Assembly (NCBI GenBank): GCA_009739505.2
Contig: CM019173.2
Location: forward strand, 11,004,912 to 11,068,911
DNA from: Apolygus lucorum
Lineage: Eukaryota; Arthropoda; Insecta; Hemiptera; Miridae
Length of the DNA: 64,000 bases
Direction: 5' to 3'
Positions 44,698 through 53,763 of this stretch are shown here, in pieces. The translations under genes were made by a program, and so were the position numbers. Numbering within the stretch: position 1 is the first letter of the stretch; each line of letters starts with the position of its first letter. The notes under the pieces are model-generated. The model was given only the letters and a program-made list of their open reading frames with translations. It had not been told where the DNA came from and made no database searches.

Positions 44698-45924
44698 ATG
44701 TTGAACGTTGAAGAGCACCTATCTAATGAGGAGGAAGGAGTTGAACGGGTGGAGTATCATACTCACTACCCCTACGGTTCATCCTTGGACTATGGACAGG
44801 AGATACGGATCGCCATACAGCATCAAGACCTCTTCACCCTACCGAGTCAAAGTTTCCTGGAGCTACAAGGACGTTTCCTGAAGGAAGATGGATCAGGACC
44901 ACCGCCGCCAGCTACTATGTCAATGACCAGCAACGCCTTCCCGTTTCTCTTTGATGAGATACGCTACGAAATATGTGCCACAGAAATCGACCGAGTGAGG
45001 AATCCCGGCATAACATCATCGATGAAAGGCTACACATCGTTCATGAAAGGCACCGAGAACGAGATTGAAAATTATGGTTGGGTAGTACCTGATACTCTCA
45101 ACGTATCAACTGAAGGATATTTCAATGTCTGTTTACCCCTCAGTATGCTACTTGGATTCTTTGAATCTTATCAAAAAGTAGTGATCAACGTCAAGCAAGA
45201 ACTGATATTTCTACGATCGAGAAGAGATGAAAACTGCTACTTGTCACAAGGAGTTGCAGGAGCCGAACCAGGTCGGGCCAAAATCGAATTGACTCACCTC
45301 TCCTGGCGTGTACCCTACCTCACACTCGACAATCATCATCGACTGGAACTTCATCGACATCTTCAAAAGGAAAAGGCAATACGAATGGATTTCCGCTGCT
45401 TGGAGCTCTACGAGTACCCTCTACTTCCGACAACCCAGAAGCATGTATGGAACGTCAAGACGTCGTCTCAAGTTGAAAAACCTAGATACGTAATATTAGC
45501 TTTTCAAACTGGAAGAAAGAACACGGTGAGGAAACTGTCATGCCGTTTCGACCATTGTAATCTGAGCAATGTGAAGTTATTTTTGAACTCAAAATCATAC
45601 CCATACGATGATCTGAATATCAACTTTGAAAGAAATCAATTTTCTGTCCTCTACCGAATGTATGCCACATTTCAACAAAGTTACTACGGGGTTGAATACA
45701 ATCATCCATTACTTTCACTCAACCAATTCAAGGAAAGAGGAACTTTGGTTGTTTTGGATTGTTCAAAACAGAGTGAATCCATCAAATCTGGACCTATAGA
45801 TGTGATGTTGGAATTTGAAGCGAGCGTAGCATTTCCCGGTGACACAACAGCGTATTGCCTCATCATTCACGACCGATCAGTGGAGTACAACCCTTTGACC
45901 AATATAGTCCGTCGAATGGTATAA
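44698..45924 (+). CDS. MCP: Double-jelly-roll major capsid-like protein
   Basis: 408 residues from ATG 44698. The open frame extends to TTG 44671, but that lies only a few bases past the initiator, so ATG is preferred. Key stretches: DYGQEIRIAIQHQDLFTLPS (about 42-61), SFLELQGRF, FPFLFDEIRYEICATEIDRV (about 88-107), RNPGITSSMKGY, LPLSMLLGFFESYQKVVINV, KQELIFLRSR; C-terminal half LSWRVPYLTL, YGVEYNHPLLSLNQFKERGT, VMLEFEASVAFP. This alternating strand pattern and the EIRYE-VDRVRNPG signature match insect Polinton proteins described as double-jelly-roll capsid proteins. The length is shorter than most hexon-type capsid proteins. It would form the virion shell. Confidence 0.8.
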   Translation: MLNVEEHLSNEEEGVERVEYHTHYPYGSSLDYGQEIRIAIQHQDLFTLPSQSFLELQGRFLKEDGSGPPPPATMSMTSNAFPFLFDEIRYEICATEIDRVRNPGITSSMKGYTSFMKGTENEIENYGWVVPDTLNVSTEGYFNVCLPLSMLLGFFESYQKVVINVKQELIFLRSRRDENCYLSQGVAGAEPGRAKIELTHLSWRVPYLTLDNHHRLELHRHLQKEKAIRMDFRCLELYEYPLLPTTQKHVWNVKTSSQVEKPRYVILAFQTGRKNTVRKLSCRFDHCNLSNVKLFLNSKSYPYDDLNINFERNQFSVLYRMYATFQQSYYGVEYNHPLLSLNQFKERGTLVVLDCSKQSESIKSGPIDVMLEFEASVAFPGDTTAYCLIIHDRSVEYNPLTNIVRRMV

Positions 45925-46037
45925 AAATGTTGTCAGACTGTATGTAGGTATGAATCCTACGTCTTGAAGAAGATTTAGCGAATCATCGAACCTCAGCATC
46001 TGGACCACTTCACCACTGACATTTGTCACGTGAAGCC
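45925..46037. other. Short intergenic spacer, capsid to orphan gene
   Basis: 113 bp without ORF. It holds only the upstream edge of the next promoter (GTCACGTGAAGCC, containing an E-box-like CACGTG). Confidence 0.5.
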
Positions 46038-46074
46038 TATATAAAAGGAGTACCATATTCGATTGTCCTTCAGT
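46038..46074 (+). promoter_or_regulatory. Promoter of 166-aa orphan gene (TATA + TCAGT)
   Basis: TATATAAA at 46038-46045 and TCAGT at 46070-46074; ATG at 46082. Confidence 0.78.
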
Positions 46075-46081
46075 CATCATC

Positions 46082-46582
46082 ATGCCGTCAAAGAGAGAGG
46101 TTGTTCTGGATCTCCACTGGTTCTTCAACAATGAAATGAAGCATATCGTTAAAGAGTTATCGTTGAGTGATCACAATGTTTTCTCAGCACAACATTGGAT
46201 TTTCAAACCACCCAAGGGATTGTACATTTACGTTCCAAAGGCTCGAAAAGCTAATAATTGGATCGTAAAGCACATACATAGAATTCCGTGGGATGAAGGA
46301 GATGTGGAATACAGCCAGCTATCAAATATTTTTCATCGCATCTCTTCTAATTATGATATCATCTATGTGAAAGGAAAGCAAAAGGTTGACTTCATTCAAC
46401 AGCTGGTTCCAAGAAACCTACGAATAGTTGACGTTGAAAGTATTGGATGCCCCAAAATATCTTCATTACTTGAACCTTTAGCGATAGGATCGCATTGTAT
46501 TTTTCATAATTCGGCACCAACATTATGTGCATTCCATAAATGTAGAGCAATAGCTGACTGGATGATAACTGATTGTTTGTAA
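46082..46582 (+). CDS. Conserved Polinton-associated orphan protein (166 aa), function unknown
   Basis: The start is ATG 46082 after a TATA/TCAGT promoter. It begins KREVVLDLHWFFNNEMKHIV, then FSAQHWIFKPPKG, NNWIVKHIHRIPWDEGDVEY, YDIIYVKGKQKVDFIQQL, VDVESIGCPKISSLLEP, and ends with a Cys/His cluster, C-x2-H-x6-C-x2-H-x2-C (FHNSAPTLCAFHKC). I recall similar insect and Polinton-linked orphans with 'VKG-K--FL', 'LGCP' and C..H..CA patterns. The acidic residue after the first hydrophobic strand (VLDLHW), the YVKG strand and the D(V)E could fit an RNase-H-like fold, but I cannot verify this. It is not adenain-like: no HW...DS-G...C protease signature. Last gene before the right TIR. Confidence 0.65.
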   Translation: MPSKREVVLDLHWFFNNEMKHIVKELSLSDHNVFSAQHWIFKPPKGLYIYVPKARKANNWIVKHIHRIPWDEGDVEYSQLSNIFHRISSNYDIIYVKGKQKVDFIQQLVPRNLRIVDVESIGCPKISSLLEPLAIGSHCIFHNSAPTLCAFHKCRAIADWMITDCL

Positions 46583-46721
46583 ATATGTTTTTCATAATTA
46601 ATAGTTAAAGTTGAAATGTTAAAAAAAATTGTGTTTACGTTTATGTTTGAATATTGTTTGTTAATTTTGTTTAAATTGTAATAAAAATTTGAAGAAAAAA
46701 AAAAGTTGAGGTGTAACATCC

Positions 46722-46858
46722 TTTATTGTCATTGGTCCAAGTATCCGAACGGTAAATCCTGTATGGTGCTAGTAGTGAGGACCGGCCGAGTAACCCTCTC
46801 AAAGGTTGTGGTGAAAATCCCTTCGGGAGAGAGGGTCGGCAGGGACAAAGACAATAAA
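46722..46858 (+). ncRNA. Structured RNA element, copy 2 (3' of orphan gene)
   Basis: An outer TTTATTGTC (46722-46730) / GACAATAAA (46850-46858) stem encloses GGTCC (46734-46738) with GGACC (46779-46783), then GCCG (46785-46788) with CGGC (46837-46840), ACCCTCTC (46793-46800) with GAGAGGGT (46829-46836), and a CCC-TTC-GGG tip. Compared with copy 1, GCTG/CAGC has become GCCG/CGGC and the long stem changed on both sides, as expected of a paired RNA. The outer stem carries AATAAA on both strands. Function unknown. Confidence 0.55.
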
Positions 46859-46974
46859 AATGATGACTCAAACTGTTAGGTTCATCGTTCATGTTCAAAT
46901 ATTGTTTATTTAAAAAAATTGTATATTGTTTGATAAAATTATATTAATTCATGTTGAAAAATAAAATAAAAATA

Positions 46975-48143
46975 AAAAAACTCTATCGATTGACCCCACC
47001 TTGACGCGGTGATAGAGCTTAGTTGGAAATTCCAACGACCAAGAGGGTCGAACAATGGTACTATTTGAATCTTAATGGTAAGAATTAGTTGTACTTACCT
47101 TAGATCATTTGAACTGTCCTTTTCAGGACAATAAATATTTCTCTTAGTTGTACTGACCTTGCTTTGAAACTTAAAATAGAGATTGAAACATGATTACAAG
47201 GTAGATTCGACCATAGTGCCATCTAGTTAACCTATCATGAAGCTCTATTCTCAAGCTAGCTTAAATTATAGTTTTTACCTTATGACATTGGTAGTTAGGG
47301 TGAGAATGGGGGGGGGGGTGAGAGTGAGGGGGAGTGTGTGGGGTATGGGGGAGTGTGTGGGGTATGTATGGGGGAGTATATGGGGGTAGATGTGTAGGGG
47401 TAAGTATGGGAGAGTATGGGGGGGGGGGTAGGTAAGAGGGAATATGGGGAGTAATGGGGTAGGTGTTTGGGAGTATGGGAAGTAATGAGGTAGGTATGGG
47501 GGAGTATGGGGGAATAATGGGGTAGGTGTGGGGGAGTACGTGGGAGTATATGTGGGGGTAGGTGAGAGGGAATATGGGTGAGTGTGTTAGGAAGTATGGG
47601 TGAGTGTGTAAGGGTAAGTATGGGGGAGTATGTGGGGGTAGGTGAGAGGGAGTATGGGGGAGGAGGTGTGTAGGGGAGTATGGGGGGGGGGGGGATGTAG
47701 GGGAGTATGGGTATTGTGAAGGGGTAAGGAAGGGGAATATGTAGGGTAAGTATGGGGGAGTATGTGGGGGAGTGGTAGGAAGGAGTCCCTGGCAGGAAGA
47801 GTCCGGGGGGGGGGGGTGAGGAGTAAGGGGCGGAAGGAGTACGGGGGCGTGAGGAGTACGGGTCGGTAGGAGTACGGGGGCGGGAGGAGTACGGGTCGGG
47901 AGGAGTACGGGGGCGGGAGGAGTACGGGGGCGGGAGGAGTACGGGTCGGGAGGAGTACGGGGGCGGGAGGAGTACGGGGCGGGAGGAGTACGGGGGCAGG
48001 AGTACGGGGCGGGAGGGGTCAGGGGGCGGGAGGGGTGGTGGAGGCAGGGGTCAGGGGGGGAGGGGGTGGTGGGGGGTAGAGGTCAAGGTCAAAAGGTCAT
48101 AGTATTAATAGTTATGTGCCAGAACCCGCATTTTTACCCTACT
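46975..48143. repeat. Right terminal inverted repeat of inner Polinton
   Basis: Complement of 32549-33725. From the inside: CTCTATCGATTGACCCCACC, AGTTGGAAATTCCAACGACC, GTCCTTTTCAGGAC, then a G-rich array (47285-48085; GGGGGCGGGAGGAGTACGGG type) and the terminal ACCCGCATTTTTACCCTACT. Array length and unit order differ from the left TIR. Confidence 0.88.
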
Positions 48144-48148
48144 CATGA
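48144..48148 (+). other. Target site duplication of inner Polinton, right
   Basis: CATGA, matching 32544-32548. Confidence 0.88.
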
Positions 48149-48414
48149 TCATTGATGGGAAAGAATATAAGAGAGCAAAAGGGGTGCAAAGGTGTGTAGT
48201 TGAAAAGAAAATCACTGTCGACCACTATCTTGAGTGCTTATCATCATTATCAATAAAAAGAGACATATGTAGTCGTATTAGATCAAAAAATCACAATTTA
48301 CAGTCCATTGTGACCAATAAAATATCACTGTCCCCTAATGACGATAAGAGACATATTTTAGATGATGGCATCAGCACCTTAGCTTTAGGGCACTACAGGC
48401 TGGCTCCTGAGTGA
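48149..48414 (+). pseudogene. POLB: PolB C-terminal 89 codons, outer left arm (separated by inner Polinton)
   Basis: Continues the polymerase from 32548: IDGKEYKRAKGVQRCVVEKK to GISTLALGHYRLAPE and stop. It differs from the other two copies at YLECLSSLSIKRDIC (they have CLRESSIRRD-C), which marks the left arm as a distinct allele in this part. Confidence 0.88.
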
Positions 48415-48925
48415 TCCAATTTCATTTAATTATCGTCATACCAAATTTTAAACAGGCTGGCTCCTGAGTAATCCAATTTCATTTAATTATCGTCATACCA
48501 AATTTTAAACAGGCTGGCTCCTGAGTAATCCAATTTTATTTTATTATCATTTTAGCAAATTTTAAACAGGCTGGTCCTTTTAAATTTTATCATTGTCTTA
48601 GGTTATCAAATTTTAAACAGGCTGGTCCTTTTAAATTTTTTTATTATTGTCTTAGGTTATCAAATTTTAAATAGGCTGGTCCTTTTAAATTTTTTTATCA
48701 TTGTCTTAGGTTATCAAATTTTTAAATAGGCTGGTCCTTTTTTAGTTTCATCATCGTCTTAGGTTATCAAATTTTTAAACAGGCTGGTTCCTATCAAATT
48801 TTATCATCGTCTAAGGTTATCAAATTTTCATCATCGTCTTAGGTTATCAAATTTTTAAACAGGCTGGTCCTTTCAAATTTTCATCACCGTCTTAGGTTAT
48901 CAAATTATCATCACCGTTATAAATT
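48415..48925. repeat. PolB 3' repeat tail, outer left arm
   Basis: About nine units of ACAGGCTGGTCCTTTTAAA plus CATTGTCTTAGGTTATCAAA. The first three copy the end of the coding sequence (AGGCTGGCTCCTGAGTRATC). Its variants match the right arm tail, not the inner element. Confidence 0.8.
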
Positions 48926-48954
48926 CTCATCATCGAATGTACACAGGGGTGGGT

Positions 48955-49320
48955 AAGTAAATTAATGTGTACGAGAGACAACGACCTGGTTGCGTACCAG
49001 TGGAGCAACCAAAGCTACACACTGTAGCTGGAAATCTTTCGGGATTTCCCGGGGGTTGCGGAACGAGTAAACCAAACATAGGTTATTACAAAACAAATAT
49101 GAAGGATTGTGAATAAAATCAAAGTGGAAAATAAAAAGATAAAGAAAAAATAAAAGCAATCCTTTACATAGGTTCCGCTAACCATTGGTTGTTTTTCTCG
49201 TTCCGCAACCCCCGGGAAATCCCGAAAGATTTCCAGCTACAGTGTGTAGCTTTGGTTGCTCCACTGGTACGCAACCAGGTCGTTGTCTCTCGTACACATT
49301 AATTTACCCACCCCTGTGTA
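48955..49320. repeat. Centre of the outer palindrome
   Basis: Inverted arms 48960-49071 and 49190-49305 (GTACGAGAGACAACGACCTG...GGAACGAG) flank an unpaired core, 49072-49190. On the minus strand the core and everything right of it match the inner element in order (41570-41703). Directly after TTTACTCGTTCC the sequence switches to the complement of the arm (GCAACCCCCGGG instead of ATTACGCGAGGG). The turn-round point is therefore at 49060-49071. Confidence 0.9.
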
Positions 49321-49334
49321 CATTCGATGATGAG

Positions 49335-49733
49335 AATTTAGAACAGTGATGAAAATTTTATAACCTAAGACGATGATGAAAATTTGATAACCTAAGACGA
49401 TGATAAAATTTGATAGGAGCCAGCCTGTTTAAAAATTTGATAACCTAAGACGATGATAAAATTTAAAAGGACCAGCCTTTTTAAAATTTGATAAACTAAG
49501 ACAATGATAAAAAAATTTAAAAGGACCAGCCTATTTAAAATTTGATAACCTAAGACAATAATAAAAAATTTTAAAAGGACCAGCCTGTTTAAAATTTGAT
49601 AACCTAAGACAATGATAAAGTTGAAAAGGACCAGCCTGTTTAAAATTTGCTAAAATGATAATAAAATAAAATTGGATTACTCAGGAGCCAGCCTGTTTAA
49701 AATTTGATATGACGATAATTAAATGAAATTGGA
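49335..49733. repeat. PolB 3' repeat tail, outer right arm
   Basis: Mirror of 48415-48925 with about one unit fewer; the unit types occur in the same order. Confidence 0.8.
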
Positions 49734-52700
49734 TCACTCAGGAGCTAGCCTGTAGTGCCCTAAAGCTAAGGTGCTGATGCCATCTTCTAAAATATGTCTT
49801 TTATCATCATTTGGGGACAGTGATATTTTGTTTGCAATTATTGATTGGACGTTATGTTTCTTGGATCTAATACGTGTGCAGAAGTCTCGTCGGATTGATG
49901 ATTCCCTAAGACAATTTAGATAATCATCAACCTGAATTTTCTTCTCCACAACACATTTTTGGACACCTTTGGCTCTTTTATATTCTTGCCCATCTATTAG
50001 CATGGCATACATTTTAGGTCTGAGTCCAACGAATAAATTAATAGGCTTCCCTCCTGCTTCATCTTTAAACTTTCCTAATTCTTTCTTATTTCTATTTGAA
50101 TACAGGGGGTGATCTTGGGGATAATTTGATGTGTCTAAGTGATCGAGTAGATGGTCTTTCATGTCCTTATACCAATCATCGGTTTTTATAGACATGATAA
50201 AACTGTCGGTATCCATGTATAATAAGCTGAGGGTGTCAGGATACAGGGGCTTTAGAGTGTCATAGAAATATTCATACATTACAGTTTTGGAAAGATCTAA
50301 GATGGCTTGTCCTACAAAAATAGGGCGATTAAATTCAAGATTGGTTTTCCCCATGAGTATTCCAACTAAATTTTCGTTAAAAACAGTTGAATCTATAAAA
50401 TTTGATTTTGCTATCAGTTTTTCTGCTTGTTGAAAACTTGTCACGAGTCTAAAATCTATTCTATTGCGGATACTTTCCATGGTTTTCCCATAAACTGCAT
50501 TATTATATAATTTAAATTGCTCTTTTTCAAAATCAGTAGTTGCTTTTTTTCTCAATTCATTATTTAATTCTATGTAAGGTTTTAACCATTGTGACTGTCT
50601 GAATTTCAATGCTCTATTTATCCTAACCAATTTCAAACCATGGTCTAGCGCTTGTTTGAGAGCCATGTAGTGGACTACATAATTTTTCCGACTACCTAGA
50701 TGAGCTACCAACTTTCCTCCAATACTAGCCAGCTTCTCTGGCAGGAAAGGAAGGTCATTGTGGTAATCGTGTAGCTCATCTGGGTAGTCGAGGCAAACGT
50801 CAAGAAGGTAGCCATATGGGTCATCAGGGGAGAGTGAGTCAAGGTTCAATGAAGAAGGGTCTGGTATGAATGAAAACTCACCAATTGGTAGAGGCCTAGT
50901 CATAGCAGTGGAATACAGAGCATTGCAGTCTTGATAAGCTAAAAATGTTGTATCCTTGCTTGGATCATAGCCCTCTACCATTTGGTTATTTGCTTCAGCC
51001 ATTCTTCTTGATACCTGTACTAACCCTCCTCTGATGCCTGACTCCACCATCAAAATTTGGTTGTAGTCAGTGAGGAGTTCAATCTTGACTTGGGTACATT
51101 TTAACATGGCATCCCAGGTCATCATTGGGGCTGTAAAATAATGTGCAGGATCTAGAGTATGAGATTTGATGGTTATGTCTCTGAATGATTCGAATATTTC
51201 TGCGAGAAGAAGCACATCAATCTTCATGTAAAGATCACTATATTCCCCGAGGGTCTTACAATTAAAATCTTCCCAAACTTTCTTTGCATGCTCATATTCC
51301 ACATTGGTTATACCACTATGTCTCAGGCGACTGTAGAATTCATTTATGGGGGGCAACTGGGTGTCATTATATTTTTCCCAGGAGTTCACATACTCATAGG
51401 GGAATACTCCTTTTCTTTTAACAAGATCTAATTCATTATTATTAAAAAATTTGGGTAATATATTAAAATTGATTAAAGTCTTGGCAAGACCATCTAAACT
51501 TTTTGATAAGAATCGAAAACTATCTAAGAATCTCAATGATATTTTTTTATTTACTCTTTTGGAGAATGTGATAAAGTTTTCAGAATTGGATGCTATGACG
51601 TGAATTTGTTGTTTATTGTAGCCTAATTTGGGTACTATGAAATGGGCGTCAAATCCAGAGAGGTTGTGGAACAGGACGGGGAGAAAGGAGGGGGGTTGAT
51701 ACTGAATATTACAATTACAATGGGCAGCTCCCCGGTAAGTCCCTAGTATGTGACAATGATCACGCACTTTGGGATTTTCCGGGGAACTGAACCCTTTATT
51801 GCACATGAAGCATGTTGTTGCGCTGTCATACTGATGTTTCTCAGCTTGGGTTAGAATTGGCATTTTTTTATTTGAACTGTATATTTTGCTGACTTCTTCT
51901 GCGACCCGATTTAAAAATTCCAACAGTTTTTCCACAACATCTTCCCCTCGATATAGAAACAAATCTTTTGGTATTTTGTCACTGATGGGTAAGAATTCCT
52001 CTTGGATATGGACATAAGCACACACAGAAGTGGGGGTATGTTGATTATATGGGTGGGTGTATGATGTATCTGGGTTTGGGAGGATTGAATGGATGTCTTC
52101 ACACATGGATTCGAAATCGGCATAAACAACATAGGGGACTCTCATAGATCTAGCCACTTTTTCGAATTCCACATAAGTTTTCTCAGGAATCTTTGGAAGA
52201 GCTGGTTTATTAGAATTGCATAGGTTTTCATGGGCCTTAATGTCACCAGAATTATCTGTCTGTTTGTACCACAAACATCTTTTGCAGAGGTTAATCCTAC
52301 TTACATGGGCAGTTATCTGTGAACGTACTAGTTTATTAAAATCTTTAATATGTACATAGTGGTTGTTAATAACCTCACCACTTCCCAATTTTTTCTCAAG
52401 TAACAATAAATCTCTATGGTCCTCTAGTTCCTGCTCAACAATTTTCTTGGGGTATACGTTATCGTTTTCATCTAATTTAAAAATGTTTATTGAAATATTA
52501 TTGATTTTTTCGAATTTTTTGATGTCATACATTGTAGCAGGGAATCTAATGCAGTCAAAATTATACCTATGATTCAGGTTAGCATAAGTGGAAACTCTTT
52601 GGGGATTCCTATCAACCAAGTTTGCTAATATGGCATACTTGAAACAAAAATCGTCCTGATTAATTACATTGATACAGGCTTTTTTATTTTTTATTTTTTC

Positions 52701-53741
52701 TGGGAGATCAATAAACATGCCACCTCTCAGTGGGGAGTACTTATTGATTTTAACTCGTAGACCATAAATTAATGCCAACTTCCAACCACTTTTTTTAACT
52801 TCCAACTCGGATAACTCTGTATTTAACTTTTCATTCATTGATCTTAGGATTGAATCTATTTGAGTGTTGTGCAATAATATATCATTCTTTACTTTTAAAT
52901 TACAATCCATCTCTTCTCCAAGAGAGTTATTTACTAAAATGTCAAGAACCAAATTGAATTTAATCGCCCCATGATCACGAAGAGAGTTTTTGAGGATTTT
53001 AATTAATTTTGGTCTTATGTCGGAAAGGAATGAAGGCAGATCTAATGCAAAATTTGATTGTATAAAAAACGAAGCAATTCTATTTGTAAAAGCAGATATG
53101 TAGGGAATGATTTGTTCATCATCAGGAGCATTAGCCAATATTTCTCTAACATTTGGGTCACCACCTTGTCTAACATTATCCACCTCTTGACCACAGTTGG
53201 TGTTATGTGCTTCAAACAAATAAGAGTTCGTGAAGCAAGCCCCACATTTTTCACACACTAAGTTAACAGAACAGTCTATTTCATGATTGATCCTTTCTAA
53301 ATTATCAGCGAAATACTGGCCACATTTAGTACAAAAATCTCGATTGTGTCTCACTACTTCATGTTCTTCCCTTTCATCTCTAGTGGCAAAATCCAATCCA
53401 CAATATCCACAAACATTGGCAAAGTAAGAGGAGAATAAGTCATCTGTGGGAGATGTGTTCCTCTTTTTGGAAGGAGAGGGAGAAGATGTACCAGTGTGAG
53501 TTTGTTCATGACTCAGCCTCTCCTCCATTGAAGGAAAATAAATCCCACAGAATCCACACAAATTAGTGAACATTGACAATCTATCATCAATTTGAGATGC
53601 TGGTCTCTTCAAGATAGTAGGTGGAGTAGTATTGGTGGTGGGGAATCTACTTTCTCCACATTGGGTTTCATGGGCTATCAGCATGGTTAAACTGTCAAAT
53701 GCCCTCCCACAAAAGGTACACAACTTTGATGTACTAGCCAT
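49734..53741 (-). CDS. POLB: Protein-primed DNA polymerase B with zinc fingers, outer right arm (open)
   Basis: 1335 residues from ATG 53741, uninterrupted. It has the same layout as the inner copy: five Cys/His fingers in the first 180 residues, exonuclease YADFE, CFMC...RDHCH...HCNC cluster, NLSGFD, YMKID, motif A QDCNALY, motif B KLYNNAVYGKT, motif C YMDTDSF, KKELGKF. One change in the cluster region is AAHCNCN where the other two have AAHRNCN. It is a mosaic: the first ~870 residues resemble the left arm (TSKLCTFCGRAF; KIDVLLLAEIFESF), while the rest resembles the inner element (NNQMVEGYDPSKDTTF; CLRESSIRRD). It could in principle make polymerase for the outer element. Confidence 0.93.
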   Translation of the reverse strand: MASTSKLCTFCGRAFDSLTMLIAHETQCGESRFPTTNTTPPTILKRPASQIDDRLSMFTNLCGFCGIYFPSMEERLSHEQTHTGTSSPSPSKKRNTSPTDDLFSSYFANVCGYCGLDFATRDEREEHEVVRHNRDFCTKCGQYFADNLERINHEIDCSVNLVCEKCGACFTNSYLFEAHNTNCGQEVDNVRQGGDPNVREILANAPDDEQIIPYISAFTNRIASFFIQSNFALDLPSFLSDIRPKLIKILKNSLRDHGAIKFNLVLDILVNNSLGEEMDCNLKVKNDILLHNTQIDSILRSMNEKLNTELSELEVKKSGWKLALIYGLRVKINKYSPLRGGMFIDLPEKIKNKKACINVINQDDFCFKYAILANLVDRNPQRVSTYANLNHRYNFDCIRFPATMYDIKKFEKINNISINIFKLDENDNVYPKKIVEQELEDHRDLLLLEKKLGSGEVINNHYVHIKDFNKLVRSQITAHVSRINLCKRCLWYKQTDNSGDIKAHENLCNSNKPALPKIPEKTYVEFEKVARSMRVPYVVYADFESMCEDIHSILPNPDTSYTHPYNQHTPTSVCAYVHIQEEFLPISDKIPKDLFLYRGEDVVEKLLEFLNRVAEEVSKIYSSNKKMPILTQAEKHQYDSATTCFMCNKGFSSPENPKVRDHCHILGTYRGAAHCNCNIQYQPPSFLPVLFHNLSGFDAHFIVPKLGYNKQQIHVIASNSENFITFSKRVNKKISLRFLDSFRFLSKSLDGLAKTLINFNILPKFFNNNELDLVKRKGVFPYEYVNSWEKYNDTQLPPINEFYSRLRHSGITNVEYEHAKKVWEDFNCKTLGEYSDLYMKIDVLLLAEIFESFRDITIKSHTLDPAHYFTAPMMTWDAMLKCTQVKIELLTDYNQILMVESGIRGGLVQVSRRMAEANNQMVEGYDPSKDTTFLAYQDCNALYSTAMTRPLPIGEFSFIPDPSSLNLDSLSPDDPYGYLLDVCLDYPDELHDYHNDLPFLPEKLASIGGKLVAHLGSRKNYVVHYMALKQALDHGLKLVRINRALKFRQSQWLKPYIELNNELRKKATTDFEKEQFKLYNNAVYGKTMESIRNRIDFRLVTSFQQAEKLIAKSNFIDSTVFNENLVGILMGKTNLEFNRPIFVGQAILDLSKTVMYEYFYDTLKPLYPDTLSLLYMDTDSFIMSIKTDDWYKDMKDHLLDHLDTSNYPQDHPLYSNRNKKELGKFKDEAGGKPINLFVGLRPKMYAMLIDGQEYKRAKGVQKCVVEKKIQVDDYLNCLRESSIRRDFCTRIRSKKHNVQSIIANKISLSPNDDKRHILEDGISTLALGHYRLAPE

Positions 53742-53763
53742 CTCTACCTTTAAAGTATTTGAA

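Larger units (their letters stand above)
32549..48143. mobile_element. Inner Polinton/Maverick, 15595 bp, nested in PolB of the outer element
   Basis: The ends are AGTAGGGTAAAAATGCGGGT and its complement; the TIRs are about 1.17 kb (32549-33725 and 46975-48143). Gene order: zinc-finger gene (-), SSB-like (-), PolB (+), ATPase (+), DUF8207-like (+), integrase (+), double-jelly-roll capsid (+), 166-aa orphan (+). All frames are open, so it looks recently inserted. I see no adenain-like protease and no separate penton gene. Either these lie in proteins I do not recognise, or this family has lost them. Confidence 0.93.
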
